Source: Candidatus Poseidoniaceae archaeon (GTDB taxonomy: Archaea; Thermoplasmatota; Poseidoniia; Poseidoniales; Poseidoniaceae). Taken from it: a DNA stretch of 64,000 nt. Of the stretch, positions 26,569 to 35,844 are shown piece after piece. A program made the translations under genes and the position numbers. Within the stretch, counting starts at the first letter, position 1, and each line of letters starts with the position of its first letter. The DNA lies in assembly GCA_016777125.1 (NCBI GenBank), contig JADHSC010000001.1, positions 1-64,000 on the forward strand, read 5' to 3'. The notes below the pieces were generated by a model, which was given only the letters and a program-made list of their open reading frames with translations, searched no databases and had not been told where the DNA came from.

Positions 26569-27372
26569 ATGCAAGACGAAATCAGAGCGGCATTGCTCCT
26601 TTGGATACCGCTCGCCATTGCATCTCTCGGCATGGCAATGCAATTTCGCCGCCAGCACTCACTACAGAACCTCGGAAAGGGGTTTCTGATTCTAGGAGGG
26701 AGTCTCTATCTCGCTTCATTCTTGACGGTTCCAGAATCGCCTTCTGCCGCCTCTTCTGCGCTAATAGTTGCAATCCTTCCTGCGCTTTTGTTGATCTTCG
26801 TTGGATTATACATAGCCACATTCGCAGGAGATATCCCAGTCAAGCGTTTCAATCGAAAACTTAGGCCTCTGGGCCTATTGCTCTTCATTTCAGGATTAGC
26901 ACTACTGGAAGCGATGAACTGGTATGATGAAAAGTGGTTACCATCCCTTCATTGGGAAGGTGAAACCAACAAGTATTGGCTTATTTTCCGCCCAACATTT
27001 CTACTAGGAATGAGCAGTATACTCTTCTGCAGCTCGTATGTGATCAAGCACATGGGGGAGAACAGAAACGATGCATCTCGGAATCTGTTTCTTCTGGGCG
27101 CATTTTCGTTTGGGTTTCTCCTTCTTGGATTGTATACCGACAACGCATATACCACCACAGACCAATTTAGCACCTCTGTGTGGCTAGCAACAAGCGACCT
27201 GTTTGGAATCCTTGCTGGCCTTGGACTCTCCATCATCGTGTTTACATTGGCGATTTTGCAATATGAGAGAAAACGTCCTGGGTTGGGCAATTTACCTCCG
27301 CCCTCTAACGAACAACTCGAATTAGCCGCAGATGTTATTCGGAAAAATCTCGGAGGTGAAGAAAATGAGTGA
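26569..27372 (+). CDS. Seven-transmembrane-helix protein, unknown function
   Basis: 267 aa, with about seven hydrophobic segments (AALLLWIPLAIASLGMAM; GFLILGGSLYLASFLTV; LIVAILPALLLIFVGLYIATFA; LGLLLFISGLALLEAM; WLIFRPTFLLGMSSILFCSSYVI; LFLLGAFSFGFLLLGLY; LFGILAGLGLSIIVFTLAIL) and a short cytoplasmic C-terminus rich in Glu. No sequence family recognised. The stop codon overlaps the ATG of the next membrane gene, implying co-translation. Confidence 0.65.
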   Translation: MQDEIRAALLLWIPLAIASLGMAMQFRRQHSLQNLGKGFLILGGSLYLASFLTVPESPSAASSALIVAILPALLLIFVGLYIATFAGDIPVKRFNRKLRPLGLLLFISGLALLEAMNWYDEKWLPSLHWEGETNKYWLIFRPTFLLGMSSILFCSSYVIKHMGENRNDASRNLFLLGAFSFGFLLLGLYTDNAYTTTDQFSTSVWLATSDLFGILAGLGLSIIVFTLAILQYERKRPGLGNLPPPSNEQLELAADVIRKNLGGEENE

Positions 27373-27808
27373 GTCTCCGAAGCAACGAGTCATGCTCATT
27401 GCAGGTTTTATTCTCATTCTACCGAGTTTAGTCCTGGTAATAATAAGCAGTTCATCCGACTCTGATTTATCAAGGGGATTTGCTCGGTTTGCAAACGCAT
27501 TCTTGACAACATACACCCTCACATCAATCTTTTTCATTGTGAATATGTTCAGATACTCAAAGAGCAGAAATGAACCAAAAGCGCCATGGATAGGGATGTC
27601 ATACGCAGCTATCTTGGGAGTTATTGCCTCTATCGCACTCACATCACAGGGTGGATTTTTATTGGAAGATAATAGTGGTAGCAGAGCCCAAATCTTAACC
27701 AATGTAGTACACTTTATTGTCACAGCGTTGGCAGTGATGGTGGCGATTGTAATCATGATCTTTGTCGCATTTGTAAACATCACTTCCAGAAATCAAAACA
27801 AACAGTGA
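27365..27808 (+). CDS. Four-transmembrane-helix protein, unknown function
   Basis: 147 aa from ATG at 27365, which overlaps the preceding stop (GAAAATGAGTGA) and follows GGAGGTGAAG in the upstream gene. Four hydrophobic helices: VMLIAGFILILPSLVLVIIS; FANAFLTTYTLTSIFFIVNMF; IGMSYAAILGVIASIALTS; VVHFIVTALAVMVAIVIMIFVAF. No known domain. The overlap suggests it forms a complex with, or is stoichiometric to, the seven-helix protein. Confidence 0.65.
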   Translation: MSESPKQRVMLIAGFILILPSLVLVIISSSSDSDLSRGFARFANAFLTTYTLTSIFFIVNMFRYSKSRNEPKAPWIGMSYAAILGVIASIALTSQGGFLLEDNSGSRAQILTNVVHFIVTALAVMVAIVIMIFVAFVNITSRNQNKQ

Positions 27809-27883
27809 CCAATTTATCAGGGTATTCTCTTAGCGTTGCCTTGATAAGGAGAGGGCAGGTGGCTTCGACATCGAGGTGAGTAT

Positions 27884-28063
27884 ATGTCAAAGGGTACACC
27901 ATCAATGGGTCGTCGACAAAAGACAACACACATCCGCTGCAGACGCTGTGGAAGAAATGCATATCACAAGCAGAAAAGTGTTTGTTCATCATGCGGATAT
28001 GGAGCGACTGCTCGCATGCGCACCTACAGCTGGAACAAGAAATCTCACCGTCCAAAGGCTTGA
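27884..28063 (+). CDS. rpl37e: 50S ribosomal protein L37e
   Basis: 59 aa, just too short for the ORF track. [54 protein letters not shown] matches eL37 along its length, with an intact C-x2-C...C-x2-C zinc finger. SD-like GAGGTGAG lies 3-4 nt before the ATG. Followed by purF, a neighbour pair common in euryarchaea. Confidence 0.97.
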   Translation: MSKGTPSMGRRQKTTHIRCRRCGRNAYHKQKSVCSSCGYGATARMRTYSWNKKSHRPKA

Positions 28064-28118
28064 ACTTCAAGCGCAATGAATACAAAGGCGCCGCGACTGT
28101 CTCGACACAGGGAATCAC

Positions 28119-29660
28119 ATGTGCGGCATCATCGGAATAGTTGGTCGACAAGGTTCACACGTGAACCAAGCACTCTATGATGGCTTGACTGTACTTCAAC
28201 ACAGAGGCCAAGATGCTGCCGGAATTATGACTGAACATAATGAGAAATTCAATCTTCGAAAAGGAAACGGTCTCGTCTCCGATGTATTCTACAAGCGACA
28301 TATGCAAAAATTGCTTGGACATGTGGGTATTGGACACGTTCGCTATCCTACTGCAGGCTCTTCTTCCACAGCGGAGGCTCAGCCGTTTTACGTAAACTCT
28401 CCATATGGCTTAGCTTTGGCACATAATGGAAACCTAACCAACAGCGATGAGATACAAAAAAGCCTGATTGGTGAACATCGTCGACACGTGAATACAACGA
28501 GTGATTCTGAAGTACTCTTGAATCATCTTGCCGTACAGTTAGATCTTCAAAGCGATCAGATGAGCATCAATGGAGAACCTTTCCTTAATGTCGATTCTTT
28601 CTTCGATGCAATAAGCAACGTTAACGAGTCTGTTCGAGGAGGATATGCCTGTGTTGGAATAGTCAACGGATATGGGCTATTCGCCTTCAGAGACCCACAT
28701 GGAATTCGCCCCCTCGTTTATGGGAAAAGAGAATACGATGGAGGAACGGAATGGGTTGTTGCAAGTGAATCTGTTGCCATTACTGCACTTGGATTTGAAA
28801 TCGTTGCAGATGTCAAGCCAGGAGAAGCGATATTTATTTCATCATCAGGACACATATTTACCAAGCAATGTGCAGAACCTCGTCCATTCACCCCATGTGT
28901 TTTTGAGCATGTTTACTTCGCCCGCCCGGATTCAACTATCGACGGAATCTCAGTCTATCAAGCCAGATTGAATCAAGGTGAACGTTTAGCTGAAAGATTA
29001 CTCGAGCAATGGCCTGACCATGATATTGATGCGGTGATTCCAGTACCTGATTCAGGTCGAATCTCTGCCCTACAAATGGCGAACATACTCGATGTCCCCT
29101 ATCGTGAAGGGTTCGTTAAGAACCGATATGTTGGCCGTACATTCATTATGCCTGGCCAAGAAATGAGAATGAAATCTGTGCGCAGAAAACTCAACGCAAT
29201 TCCAAGAGAATTTAATGGAAAAAATATACTTCTTGTTGATGATTCAATTGTGCGTGGAACAACAAGCGCTCAAATTATTGAAATGGCCAGAGAAGTAGGC
29301 GCAGCAAAGGTTTACTTTGCATCTGCTGCACCTCCAGTTCGCCATCCAAACGTGTATGGAATAGACATGCCAGCAGTAGATGAATTCATTGCAAACGGAA
29401 AATCCATAGAAGAAATTAATCAGACAATCGGCTCAGATCGTTTGTTCTATCAGACGCTGGAAGATTTAATCGAAGTAACCATGCTGAAGGGATGTGGAAT
29501 CGATGGATTTGATAGTTCATGTTTCAATGGAGAATACATCACTGGCGATATTGATTCAGAATATCTCAAAAAGTTAAGCGATGCAAGAAATGATGCTTCA
29601 AAAATACAAGAATCAATGGATGATGAACGAAGTATCGACATGCATAATCATCAGATTTGA
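28119..29660 (+). CDS. purF: Amidophosphoribosyltransferase
   Basis: 513 aa. First committed step of purine synthesis (PRPP + Gln to phosphoribosylamine). MCGIIGIVG places the catalytic N-terminal nucleophile Cys directly after Met, with no propeptide. [11 protein letters not shown] and GHVRYPTAG are glutaminase-domain motifs, and [10 protein letters not shown] is the Asn oxyanion site. The C-terminal PRT domain has the PRPP loop [14 protein letters not shown]. The last ~30 residues are a polar extension. No Fe-S Cys pattern is evident. Lies 55 bp after eL37. Confidence 0.97.
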   Translation: MCGIIGIVGRQGSHVNQALYDGLTVLQHRGQDAAGIMTEHNEKFNLRKGNGLVSDVFYKRHMQKLLGHVGIGHVRYPTAGSSSTAEAQPFYVNSPYGLALAHNGNLTNSDEIQKSLIGEHRRHVNTTSDSEVLLNHLAVQLDLQSDQMSINGEPFLNVDSFFDAISNVNESVRGGYACVGIVNGYGLFAFRDPHGIRPLVYGKREYDGGTEWVVASESVAITALGFEIVADVKPGEAIFISSSGHIFTKQCAEPRPFTPCVFEHVYFARPDSTIDGISVYQARLNQGERLAERLLEQWPDHDIDAVIPVPDSGRISALQMANILDVPYREGFVKNRYVGRTFIMPGQEMRMKSVRRKLNAIPREFNGKNILLVDDSIVRGTTSAQIIEMAREVGAAKVYFASAAPPVRHPNVYGIDMPAVDEFIANGKSIEEINQTIGSDRLFYQTLEDLIEVTMLKGCGIDGFDSSCFNGEYITGDIDSEYLKKLSDARNDASKIQESMDDERSIDMHNHQI

Positions 29661-29705
29661 ACAGAAAAAGCATCAGGCTATAACCACCGAGGTTTTGGTC
29701 AGGGC

Positions 29706-31271
29706 ATGGTCCAAACACTTCCTTCAATTGATTCGATTCATAACGAAGAAAAAGTAAACACCATCTCAGTCAATGCTTCTGGAGACAAAGTACTGATTGG
29801 AGATTGCAAAGGATCAGTTTTACTCTATTCACTTGATGAAAAAGGCCAGCACCTTGAAAATACATTCAAATTTAGTTCAGCAATAATCGAAGTGATTTGG
29901 CACAATGAAAAGTTCCTCGTCGTTGACGAAGTCGAAGGCGTGCACATGTGCTCCCAGAACGGAGACATCGAGTGGACCTTTGATCTAGAAGCTGGAGGAG
30001 CAAAGGCCTATATCCAGCAACAAATCACTGTTCTCGACGGTCTTGGGACTCTACGTCTTCTCACATTTGATGGTAAAGAGCATGCAACAAAATATCAACA
30101 AATCATCTCGTTTGAACCTCTTCAAGATGGTTTTCTGTTGCTAACAGAACAAAGCGAAGTGAAGAAGATTAATTCATCATTTGAAGAAGTATTCTCTCGA
30201 GAACAGCGAGGCGATATTGGAGAGGACATTGTGCATTATGGCCAAGGCCTCAACTCCACTTGGTTCGTAGCAAGAGAAGGACATGCATTGGTCCCAGGTG
30301 ACGAGGAAGCCCTTGAGATTGAATTCTTTACAGGAAATGAACGCGTTTCTAGGTCTGAAATTACGGGCCGTGTTCGGGCATTCTCTTCCAAAAATGAAAT
30401 CCAATATCTTGGATTAGATAATGGAACAATCATCCACGTTTCGGATGTATACGAATTGACTGAGATACATCAATTTCCTTACGCAATACAATGTTTAGCG
30501 TTAACTGAAAAACACTTAATCGTTGGAACTTGGTTCCATATATATGGCATCAATTTAGTCTCAAGCGAAATAGATTGGACAATTGAGCATAAGGGATTCG
30601 TTGAACAAATCATGATCAACAAGAATCAAACAAAAATGCTCTTTTTTGGAGAAGATCAAAATGACTGGACAGAAGCGGAACCAGTTGGTATCTGCAGTAT
30701 CCATCAACAACCTGTTGAAGTTGATGACTCGTTTCTACAAGGTTGGTTTGAGAAAGAAGTTGTCTTTGCTGAAACAAATCCGGAAGTTGTCTATAGAAAC
30801 GTAGATGACTTTGAATCTCTTTTGTCAGAAGGAGAAAGGGAAATGCTTACGGATTCAGATCGAATTGAAGAATTTGCATTTGATGCATTATCTGATGCAT
30901 TGAATGAAATTAGTCAATCAATTGAAGACATTGATGAAGAAGAAGCCGATGATTTATTGAGCATGCTTCATGAATCGAGTGAAGTATTCATTCCACCATC
31001 AGCTCATGCAGGTGATGACCAAACCTATGTCCTTGAACAGGGAGAAGCATCGCTTATACTGACTCTTGATGCATCGAACACAAATGATCCTCAAAGCAAC
31101 ATTGTTCGCTGGTCATGGCTTGATTCAACTGGAAAGGAGATTGCTACGTCTATGAAGGTGAAGGTAAAACTTCCAATCGGTACGCATCAATTTGAACTGA
31201 GAGTTGAAGCATCAGATGGTGTCTTAACAACGGATTATGTTCGAATCACAATCCTATCCTCAGACTCATGA
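29706..31271 (+). CDS. Cytoplasmic beta-propeller protein with C-terminal PKD-like domain
   Basis: 521 aa without signal peptide or membrane segment. The N-terminal ~330 residues have repeated propeller-blade patterns (VNTISVNASGDKVLIGDCKGSVLLYSL; IEVIWHNEKFLVVDEVEGVHMCSQNGDIEWTF; IQYLGLDNGTIIHVSDV; LIVGTWFHIYGINLVSSEIDWTI), WD40/PQQ-like. An acidic helical linker (residues ~360-430) leads to a C-terminal domain AHAGDDQTYVLEQGEASLILTLDASNTNDPQSNIVRWSWLDSTG that resembles a PKD Ig-like fold. PKD domains are usually extracellular, so the lack of an export signal is odd. Function unknown. Confidence 0.7.
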   Translation: MVQTLPSIDSIHNEEKVNTISVNASGDKVLIGDCKGSVLLYSLDEKGQHLENTFKFSSAIIEVIWHNEKFLVVDEVEGVHMCSQNGDIEWTFDLEAGGAKAYIQQQITVLDGLGTLRLLTFDGKEHATKYQQIISFEPLQDGFLLLTEQSEVKKINSSFEEVFSREQRGDIGEDIVHYGQGLNSTWFVAREGHALVPGDEEALEIEFFTGNERVSRSEITGRVRAFSSKNEIQYLGLDNGTIIHVSDVYELTEIHQFPYAIQCLALTEKHLIVGTWFHIYGINLVSSEIDWTIEHKGFVEQIMINKNQTKMLFFGEDQNDWTEAEPVGICSIHQQPVEVDDSFLQGWFEKEVVFAETNPEVVYRNVDDFESLLSEGEREMLTDSDRIEEFAFDALSDALNEISQSIEDIDEEEADDLLSMLHESSEVFIPPSAHAGDDQTYVLEQGEASLILTLDASNTNDPQSNIVRWSWLDSTGKEIATSMKVKVKLPIGTHQFELRVEASDGVLTTDYVRITILSSDS

Positions 31272-31293
31272 AGGTGGAGTTGCTCGGCTTGTC

Positions 31294-32049
31294 ATGGGCG
31301 TCCAATCTCCACTGATTGAGAACTTTCTAGTCGGGCCACTTCAGATGAGATGCTCTGTTGTAACCGATGTACAAACAGGAGATACTGTGATCATCGATGG
31401 CGGTGATGAACCTCAACGTTTGATTAATTGGATAGAGAATTGTGAAGGAAACGGTCCAAATTGGTCAAACTATTCGAAAGAGAAGACACAAGTGATTCAA
31501 CGAAATGTTGTTGCTCTCTTGAATACCCATGCCCATTTTGATCATAGTGGGCATATACCCACACTCAAACAACATTATGATGTTGAGTGGTATCTTCATC
31601 CAGATGATACCTTCCTTCAAACATTGGCGAAATCTGCAGCGGTTCGATATGGAATCCATCTCCCCGAACCTGCTCTTGCCGATGTTGAGATTCAGGACGA
31701 TGAAATATTGAGACTCGGATCCATTGAATTTGAAATTCTCCATACACCAGGACATACACTCGGAGGATGTTGCCTTCGATTACTGATTGATGATGAAGCT
31801 GATCATTTGTTTGTTGGAGACACCTTATTTGCAGGGTCTGTAGGGAGAACTGACTTAGAAAACACTGGAGGTGACTTCAATGTTCTTTCAAACAGTATTC
31901 GAACAAAGTTGTGGCCATTGAATCCTGAAACAATTGTTCATCCTGGACATGGACCTCTTACTACAATCGGTCATGAGAAGATGACGAATCCATTCGTTGG
32001 CGACTCAGCAGGTGAAGGTGGAACCTTCACGTTTGGAAAATATGCTTAA
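31294..32049 (+). CDS. MBL-fold metallo-hydrolase (glyoxalase II-like)
   Basis: 251 aa from ATG at 31294; the longer ORF would overlap the previous gene. NTHAHFDHSGHI is the HxHxDH metal motif, with further ligands in TPGHTLGG (His), FVGDTLFAGSVGRTDL (Asp) and VHPGHGPLTT (His), giving the complete glyoxalase II/MBL set. The FAGSVGRTDL stretch is typical of the YcbL/hydroxyacylglutathione hydrolase-like branch. Substrate is unknown. The stop overlaps the convergent etfA stop by 4 bp. Confidence 0.92.
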   Translation: MGVQSPLIENFLVGPLQMRCSVVTDVQTGDTVIIDGGDEPQRLINWIENCEGNGPNWSNYSKEKTQVIQRNVVALLNTHAHFDHSGHIPTLKQHYDVEWYLHPDDTFLQTLAKSAAVRYGIHLPEPALADVEIQDDEILRLGSIEFEILHTPGHTLGGCCLRLLIDDEADHLFVGDTLFAGSVGRTDLENTGGDFNVLSNSIRTKLWPLNPETIVHPGHGPLTTIGHEKMTNPFVGDSAGEGGTFTFGKYA

Positions 32050-32978
32050 CCAAGCATGGCTGAAAGTGCTTCTTGGAAGACTGGCAATGCCTCTTCCCAA
32101 GTTGCTACGATTCCATAATCTGCGTGTTGGAAGATTGCAGCGTCAGCATCTTTGTTGATCGCTACGATGTACTTTGAAGAGCGCATACCTGCAAGGTGTT
32201 GAATCGCACCTGAAATTCCAACAGCAATGTAGAGATTTGGATTTACTGTCTTACCAGTTTGGCCAACTTGCATTGAATGGGGAATTTCATCCCAGGTGTC
32301 AACAGCGGCTCTTGAAGCGCCAACTGCTGCCCCGATTGTATCTGCGACTGCTTCGAGATGAGCGAAATTTGCAGGTGAACCCATACCTCTTCCTCCAGAG
32401 ATGACGATGTTTGCTTCGGATACATCGAGACGAGTACTTGCTCGTTGCATGATTTCTTGCACAGCAGTTTTGACGTCCCCTGATGCATCAACGACTGACA
32501 CATCACAAGATCCATCGTTACCTGCAGAATCGAATACATTTGCTCGTACAGTAATCACGGCATCTCCAGAAACAGAAACTGTTTGATTTGCCTTTCCAGA
32601 ATAGATTGGAGAGGTTAAGTTTGTACCATCGATTCGAATAACATCCTGAACCACTGAAATATTTCGCCGTGCTGCAAGACGTGCTGCAACGTCTTTGCTT
32701 CGTGATGTAGCAAGACAGAGTACAGTTCCTGAGGGAAGTGCACTATCGAGGGCACTTGCCCATCCACTGCTGTCGCTTCCATCAAAGACATCAGACTTTA
32801 CTGCAATGATCTTAGAAATCCCCGAAAGTGATTGAACTGAGTCCGCAATTGATGCGTCTGTACATGGAACAACAAGTATTGGCTCTCCACCAAAAGCATG
32901 CGCTGCGGTTACGAGTTCTGCGGTTGAAGGATGGATGTTTCCCTTTGATAATTCTGCTATTACAATCATATTTGTCAT
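32046..32978 (-). CDS. etfA: Electron transfer flavoprotein subunit alpha
   Basis: 310 aa from ATG at 32978 with GAGGTGA 6 nt upstream. MTNMIVIAELSKGNIHPSTAELVTAAHAFG is the EtfA N-terminus. The C-terminal FAD domain has VISGGRGMGSPANF, GAAVGASRAAVDTWDEIPHSMQVGQTGKTVNPNLYIAVGISGAIQHLAGM and NKDADAAIFQHADYGI, all classic. It carries electrons from acyl-CoA dehydrogenases, such as the one at 37719, to the membrane. Preceded by etfB with a 10-bp gap. Confidence 0.96.
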   Translation of the reverse strand: MTNMIVIAELSKGNIHPSTAELVTAAHAFGGEPILVVPCTDASIADSVQSLSGISKIIAVKSDVFDGSDSSGWASALDSALPSGTVLCLATSRSKDVAARLAARRNISVVQDVIRIDGTNLTSPIYSGKANQTVSVSGDAVITVRANVFDSAGNDGSCDVSVVDASGDVKTAVQEIMQRASTRLDVSEANIVISGGRGMGSPANFAHLEAVADTIGAAVGASRAAVDTWDEIPHSMQVGQTGKTVNPNLYIAVGISGAIQHLAGMRSSKYIVAINKDADAAIFQHADYGIVATWEEALPVFQEALSAMLG

Positions 32979-32988
32979 ATTATTCACC

Positions 32989-33732
32989 TCATAGTACATT
33001 TGCTTCATCACGAAGAAGTTGCGCAACTTGCGAAGCGCTGGCCCCGCCCTCGAAGGTTTTTCCTGTAGGTTTTGCAGGAGGCATTGAGTGAGAAGCGATA
33101 TTGATTGAAGATGTTGGAGCTGTAGCGCTCATGAGTTCCACTTTTGCTTTCTTAGCCATCATGATTCCCTTGACGTTTGGCTTGCGGACTTTGAAATCCC
33201 CTTTATCACACGAAATGACTGCTGGCAAAGCGACATTGATTTTTGCAACCCCTGATTCAACTGGCATTGATACAACCACGGAATCTGAAAATTCTGCCCC
33301 AATAACGTTGGAAGCATTTCCCCAGCCGAGTCTTTCGGCAAGACCAGGCCCTGTAGATCCAGCTCCAGTATCGGCTGCAGACTTTCCGCAGTAGACGACA
33401 GTAGCTCCCAATCCTTGAATTGTTTCTGAAAGAATGCTTTGAAGAGCATTAGAATCAAGATAAGACCAAGAATCATCCCAGACTCGTACGATATTGTCCA
33501 CACCGATTGCCTTTGCGTCCTTGAGAATCTTCTCAGAAACTGGTCCGCCGACTGTAAGTGCTGTTACAGTGCCATCAGTCGCTTCCTTGTGGCGAATTGC
33601 AGTTTCAATTGCGAACTCATCATATGGACTCATGACCATTTTGACGGATGAGAGGTCAACACGGTCCCCTTGGACCACAATTTTTGCATTGGTATCAGGT
33701 ACTTGCTTGACTAAAACAACGATTGTAGGCAT
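32989..33732 (-). CDS. etfB: Electron transfer flavoprotein subunit beta
   Basis: 247 aa from ATG at 33732 (MPTIVVLVKQVPDTNAKI), the standard EtfB start; the ORF track's 305-aa version reads through the upstream spacer and is rejected. SPYDEFAIETAIRHKE and VYCGKSAADTGAGSTGPGLAERLGWG are the AMP/FAD-domain signatures. GAGGAATGA upstream provides an SD. Forms the etfB-etfA operon. Confidence 0.96.
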   Translation of the reverse strand: MPTIVVLVKQVPDTNAKIVVQGDRVDLSSVKMVMSPYDEFAIETAIRHKEATDGTVTALTVGGPVSEKILKDAKAIGVDNIVRVWDDSWSYLDSNALQSILSETIQGLGATVVYCGKSAADTGAGSTGPGLAERLGWGNASNVIGAEFSDSVVVSMPVESGVAKINVALPAVISCDKGDFKVRKPNVKGIMMAKKAKVELMSATAPTSSINIASHSMPPAKPTGKTFEGGASASQVAQLLRDEANVL

Positions 33733-33854
33733 CTGTATCATTCCTCGGAATGAGGCTCGATTCATGAAGATTGGCTTTGCGCCGTTTGTAATTTTGGAAC
33801 AGAAATCAAAAGGACAGGAATCTTTAGAAGCCGTCTGTATTAAGGCCAACTTCC

Positions 33855-34685
33855 ATGTCAGATGAACGAGTATTTCCCGGACCCTCGCCCGCCCAAGCAG
33901 ACACACTCAATGCTTGGAGAGAATTGTTTGAATCCAAACACAGTGAGGACTTCACTTCGTTAAAAGGAACCGATTGTCTTGAGCAACCAATCTTCCCATT
34001 TGAAGTCGATTACAGAGATATTGATCGCAATGATGTCCTAAGCCTATACTTCAACGAAATTCCAGAGAAAACAATCGAACTCGCAAACGAAGTTCTTCGC
34101 ACAATGGTCGCTGAATACGAAGTAAGTGATATTCGATGTATTCTCCGGCCCCTATGCCTCCCTCCTGAGCGTACGAAGAGTATTTCCTCTCTACGAATGA
34201 GAAACAGAGGTACAATTGTCAGTACCGTCGTGCGAATAAAGGATGTTGGACCTCGCTTGGGCTATTTACAAGAAGCGCTTTATGAGTGTGCTCGCTGTGA
34301 ATACAGAGAGACCGTTAAACAGAAAATAGCTCGTGAGAGAATGCGTCCTGAAGGACCTTGTCAAGATTGCTTCGATAAGGCAATGAAAACCTTCGAAGGT
34401 AAAATTCCCTATGTGGTCTATGAACGCCTGAAATCTTCTATGAAACTTACGGCTGAGGGTTCATTTTACAAAGACATTCAATATTTATCTGTTTCAGATA
34501 TTGATGATTCATCTGCACAACCGATTTGGGTTGTTATAGACGACGAGTACGTAGATACTTACAAGATAGGGGATACAGTGAGAATCAATGGTGTTGTCCA
34601 GATAGATCCTGTCCCTGATAGAAACTTCATGAAAGATACTCGACGTATTCTTCAAATTCATGCGTTCAGTATTGAAAGCCTGTGA
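33855..34685 (+). CDS. MCM N-terminal-domain-only protein (no AAA+ motor)
   Basis: 276 aa. FPFEVDYRDIDRNDVLSLYFNEIPEKTIELANEVL matches the helical A domain of MCM (l.Vd..Dl......L...P...i.la). SSLRMRNRGTIVSTVVRIKDVGPRLGYLQEALYECARC is the MCM OB-fold entry (LR..hig.lv.i.GiV.r...v.p.l..a.f.C..C). C145/C148 and C169/C172 form the zinc ribbon, and DIQYLSVSD...DEYVDTYKIGDTVRINGVVQ completes the OB fold. The stop comes where the AAA+ domain should begin, with tyrS convergent 7 bp later, so there is no room for a lost motor. It could cap, load or compete with the replicative MCM. No full-length MCM is in the window. Confidence 0.78.
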   Translation: MSDERVFPGPSPAQADTLNAWRELFESKHSEDFTSLKGTDCLEQPIFPFEVDYRDIDRNDVLSLYFNEIPEKTIELANEVLRTMVAEYEVSDIRCILRPLCLPPERTKSISSLRMRNRGTIVSTVVRIKDVGPRLGYLQEALYECARCEYRETVKQKIARERMRPEGPCQDCFDKAMKTFEGKIPYVVYERLKSSMKLTAEGSFYKDIQYLSVSDIDDSSAQPIWVVIDDEYVDTYKIGDTVRINGVVQIDPVPDRNFMKDTRRILQIHAFSIESL

Positions 34686-34692
34686 AATTATT

Positions 34693-35835
34693 TCAAGAGG
34701 TAATGCTTAGCATTGTCTCGTAAGATTCAGGGTGCTCTTCAAAGTGCTGGGCAATTGAAATCAATCCGTTTGCAACACCTTCTGCAACACCCATTTTCGC
34801 ATCAAAAGGATGGAGTGTGCCATCTTTTACTGCCTGCTTGAATTGTTCAAGGTCATCCCAATTACTCGGTTCTCCAAATTTAGGATTTGGAGTGACGGTG
34901 ATTGATCCAAATTCTGGTAGAACAACATGTTCTGCGAGTTCGTAAACTGGTGAATGATCATCGGCAGGATCGAGGTAAGCCTTCTTCATTTTCTTTTGAA
35001 CGAGTTGGAGTGTATCATGAAGTAAGAGGGCCCCGTTAGGATCGGATTTGCTCATCTTATGATCAAAGGAATCCATTCGAACACCTGAAGCCTTCAATGA
35101 AGAAAGAATAGGGGTATGGAGACATGTTGCCTTCTTCCAGTTCCATTTTGAAGCCATATCTCTCATGAACATGTGGGCCTTTCGTTGATCCATTCCGCCA
35201 AGAGCGACATCAATTTCAAGTTCAAAAATATCTGCAGCCTGCATGGCAGGATAATAGAATTTAGACAAATCATGATCTGATGAACCTTCATCACGTCCCA
35301 TGATGGTGAATGTTTTTCGAACCATTGGCAAAGTTGCCCCCTTCGAACATCGAAGTACTCTTGCCCAATAATCCCCAGAATCCATGAGCGTACTCGCCCA
35401 AACAAATCGAAGTTGCCCAGGGCCTTCTCCTTCCTCTGGATAATCAAGAAGGGCACGGAAGGTTTCTTCCATGTACACACCAGTCTTCTGGATGTCCTCC
35501 ATCTGACCACCGAATTTGTCATTGACCCATGCGTGCCAATCCGCTAGGAAAATCAAGACGTTTGCCTTCGCCTCAAGCATACGCTTTAGTTGAAGCGAGA
35601 GAACCTTCCATCCAATGTGAGCTTTCCCACTCGGTTCAAAACCGACGTAACATCGAATCACTCCATCCCCAGACATTGAGGTCTCATCAGCGAGACAATC
35701 GACAAGGTGGTTGATTCCAACGCATTCTTCAACATCCGAAACCATTAGACTAAGACGCTTACGTTGTTCTTCGTTTAGTTCCTTAATACGTTCATATCTT
35801 TCCTCAAAGGGAGATAGGAGCGTATCGACGTCCAT
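34693..35835 (-). CDS. tyrS: Tyrosyl-tRNA synthetase
   Basis: 380 aa from ATG at 35835 with GAGGTG 5 nt upstream (a GTG two codons earlier is possible). YVGFEPSGKAHIGW is the class I HIGH-like motif in its archaeal/eukaryotic TyrRS context. LADWHAWVNDKFGG and GGMDQRKAHMFMRDM line the Tyr site, and DHKMSKSDPNGALLLHD is the KMSKS loop. The TyrRS rather than TrpRS assignment follows from GGMDQRKAH and the ADWHA segment. Confidence 0.94.
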   Translation of the reverse strand: MDVDTLLSPFEERYERIKELNEEQRKRLSLMVSDVEECVGINHLVDCLADETSMSGDGVIRCYVGFEPSGKAHIGWKVLSLQLKRMLEAKANVLIFLADWHAWVNDKFGGQMEDIQKTGVYMEETFRALLDYPEEGEGPGQLRFVWASTLMDSGDYWARVLRCSKGATLPMVRKTFTIMGRDEGSSDHDLSKFYYPAMQAADIFELEIDVALGGMDQRKAHMFMRDMASKWNWKKATCLHTPILSSLKASGVRMDSFDHKMSKSDPNGALLLHDTLQLVQKKMKKAYLDPADDHSPVYELAEHVVLPEFGSITVTPNPKFGEPSNWDDLEQFKQAVKDGTLHPFDAKMGVAEGVANGLISIAQHFEEHPESYETMLSITS

Positions 35836-35844
35836 GTCCACACC

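Noticed and set aside
33738-33753. Inverted repeat TCATTCC-TC-GGAATGA upstream of etfB
   Set aside because: Its minus-strand arm is mostly the ribosome-binding site GAGGAATGA of etfB, and the stem is only 7 bp, so chance is likely.
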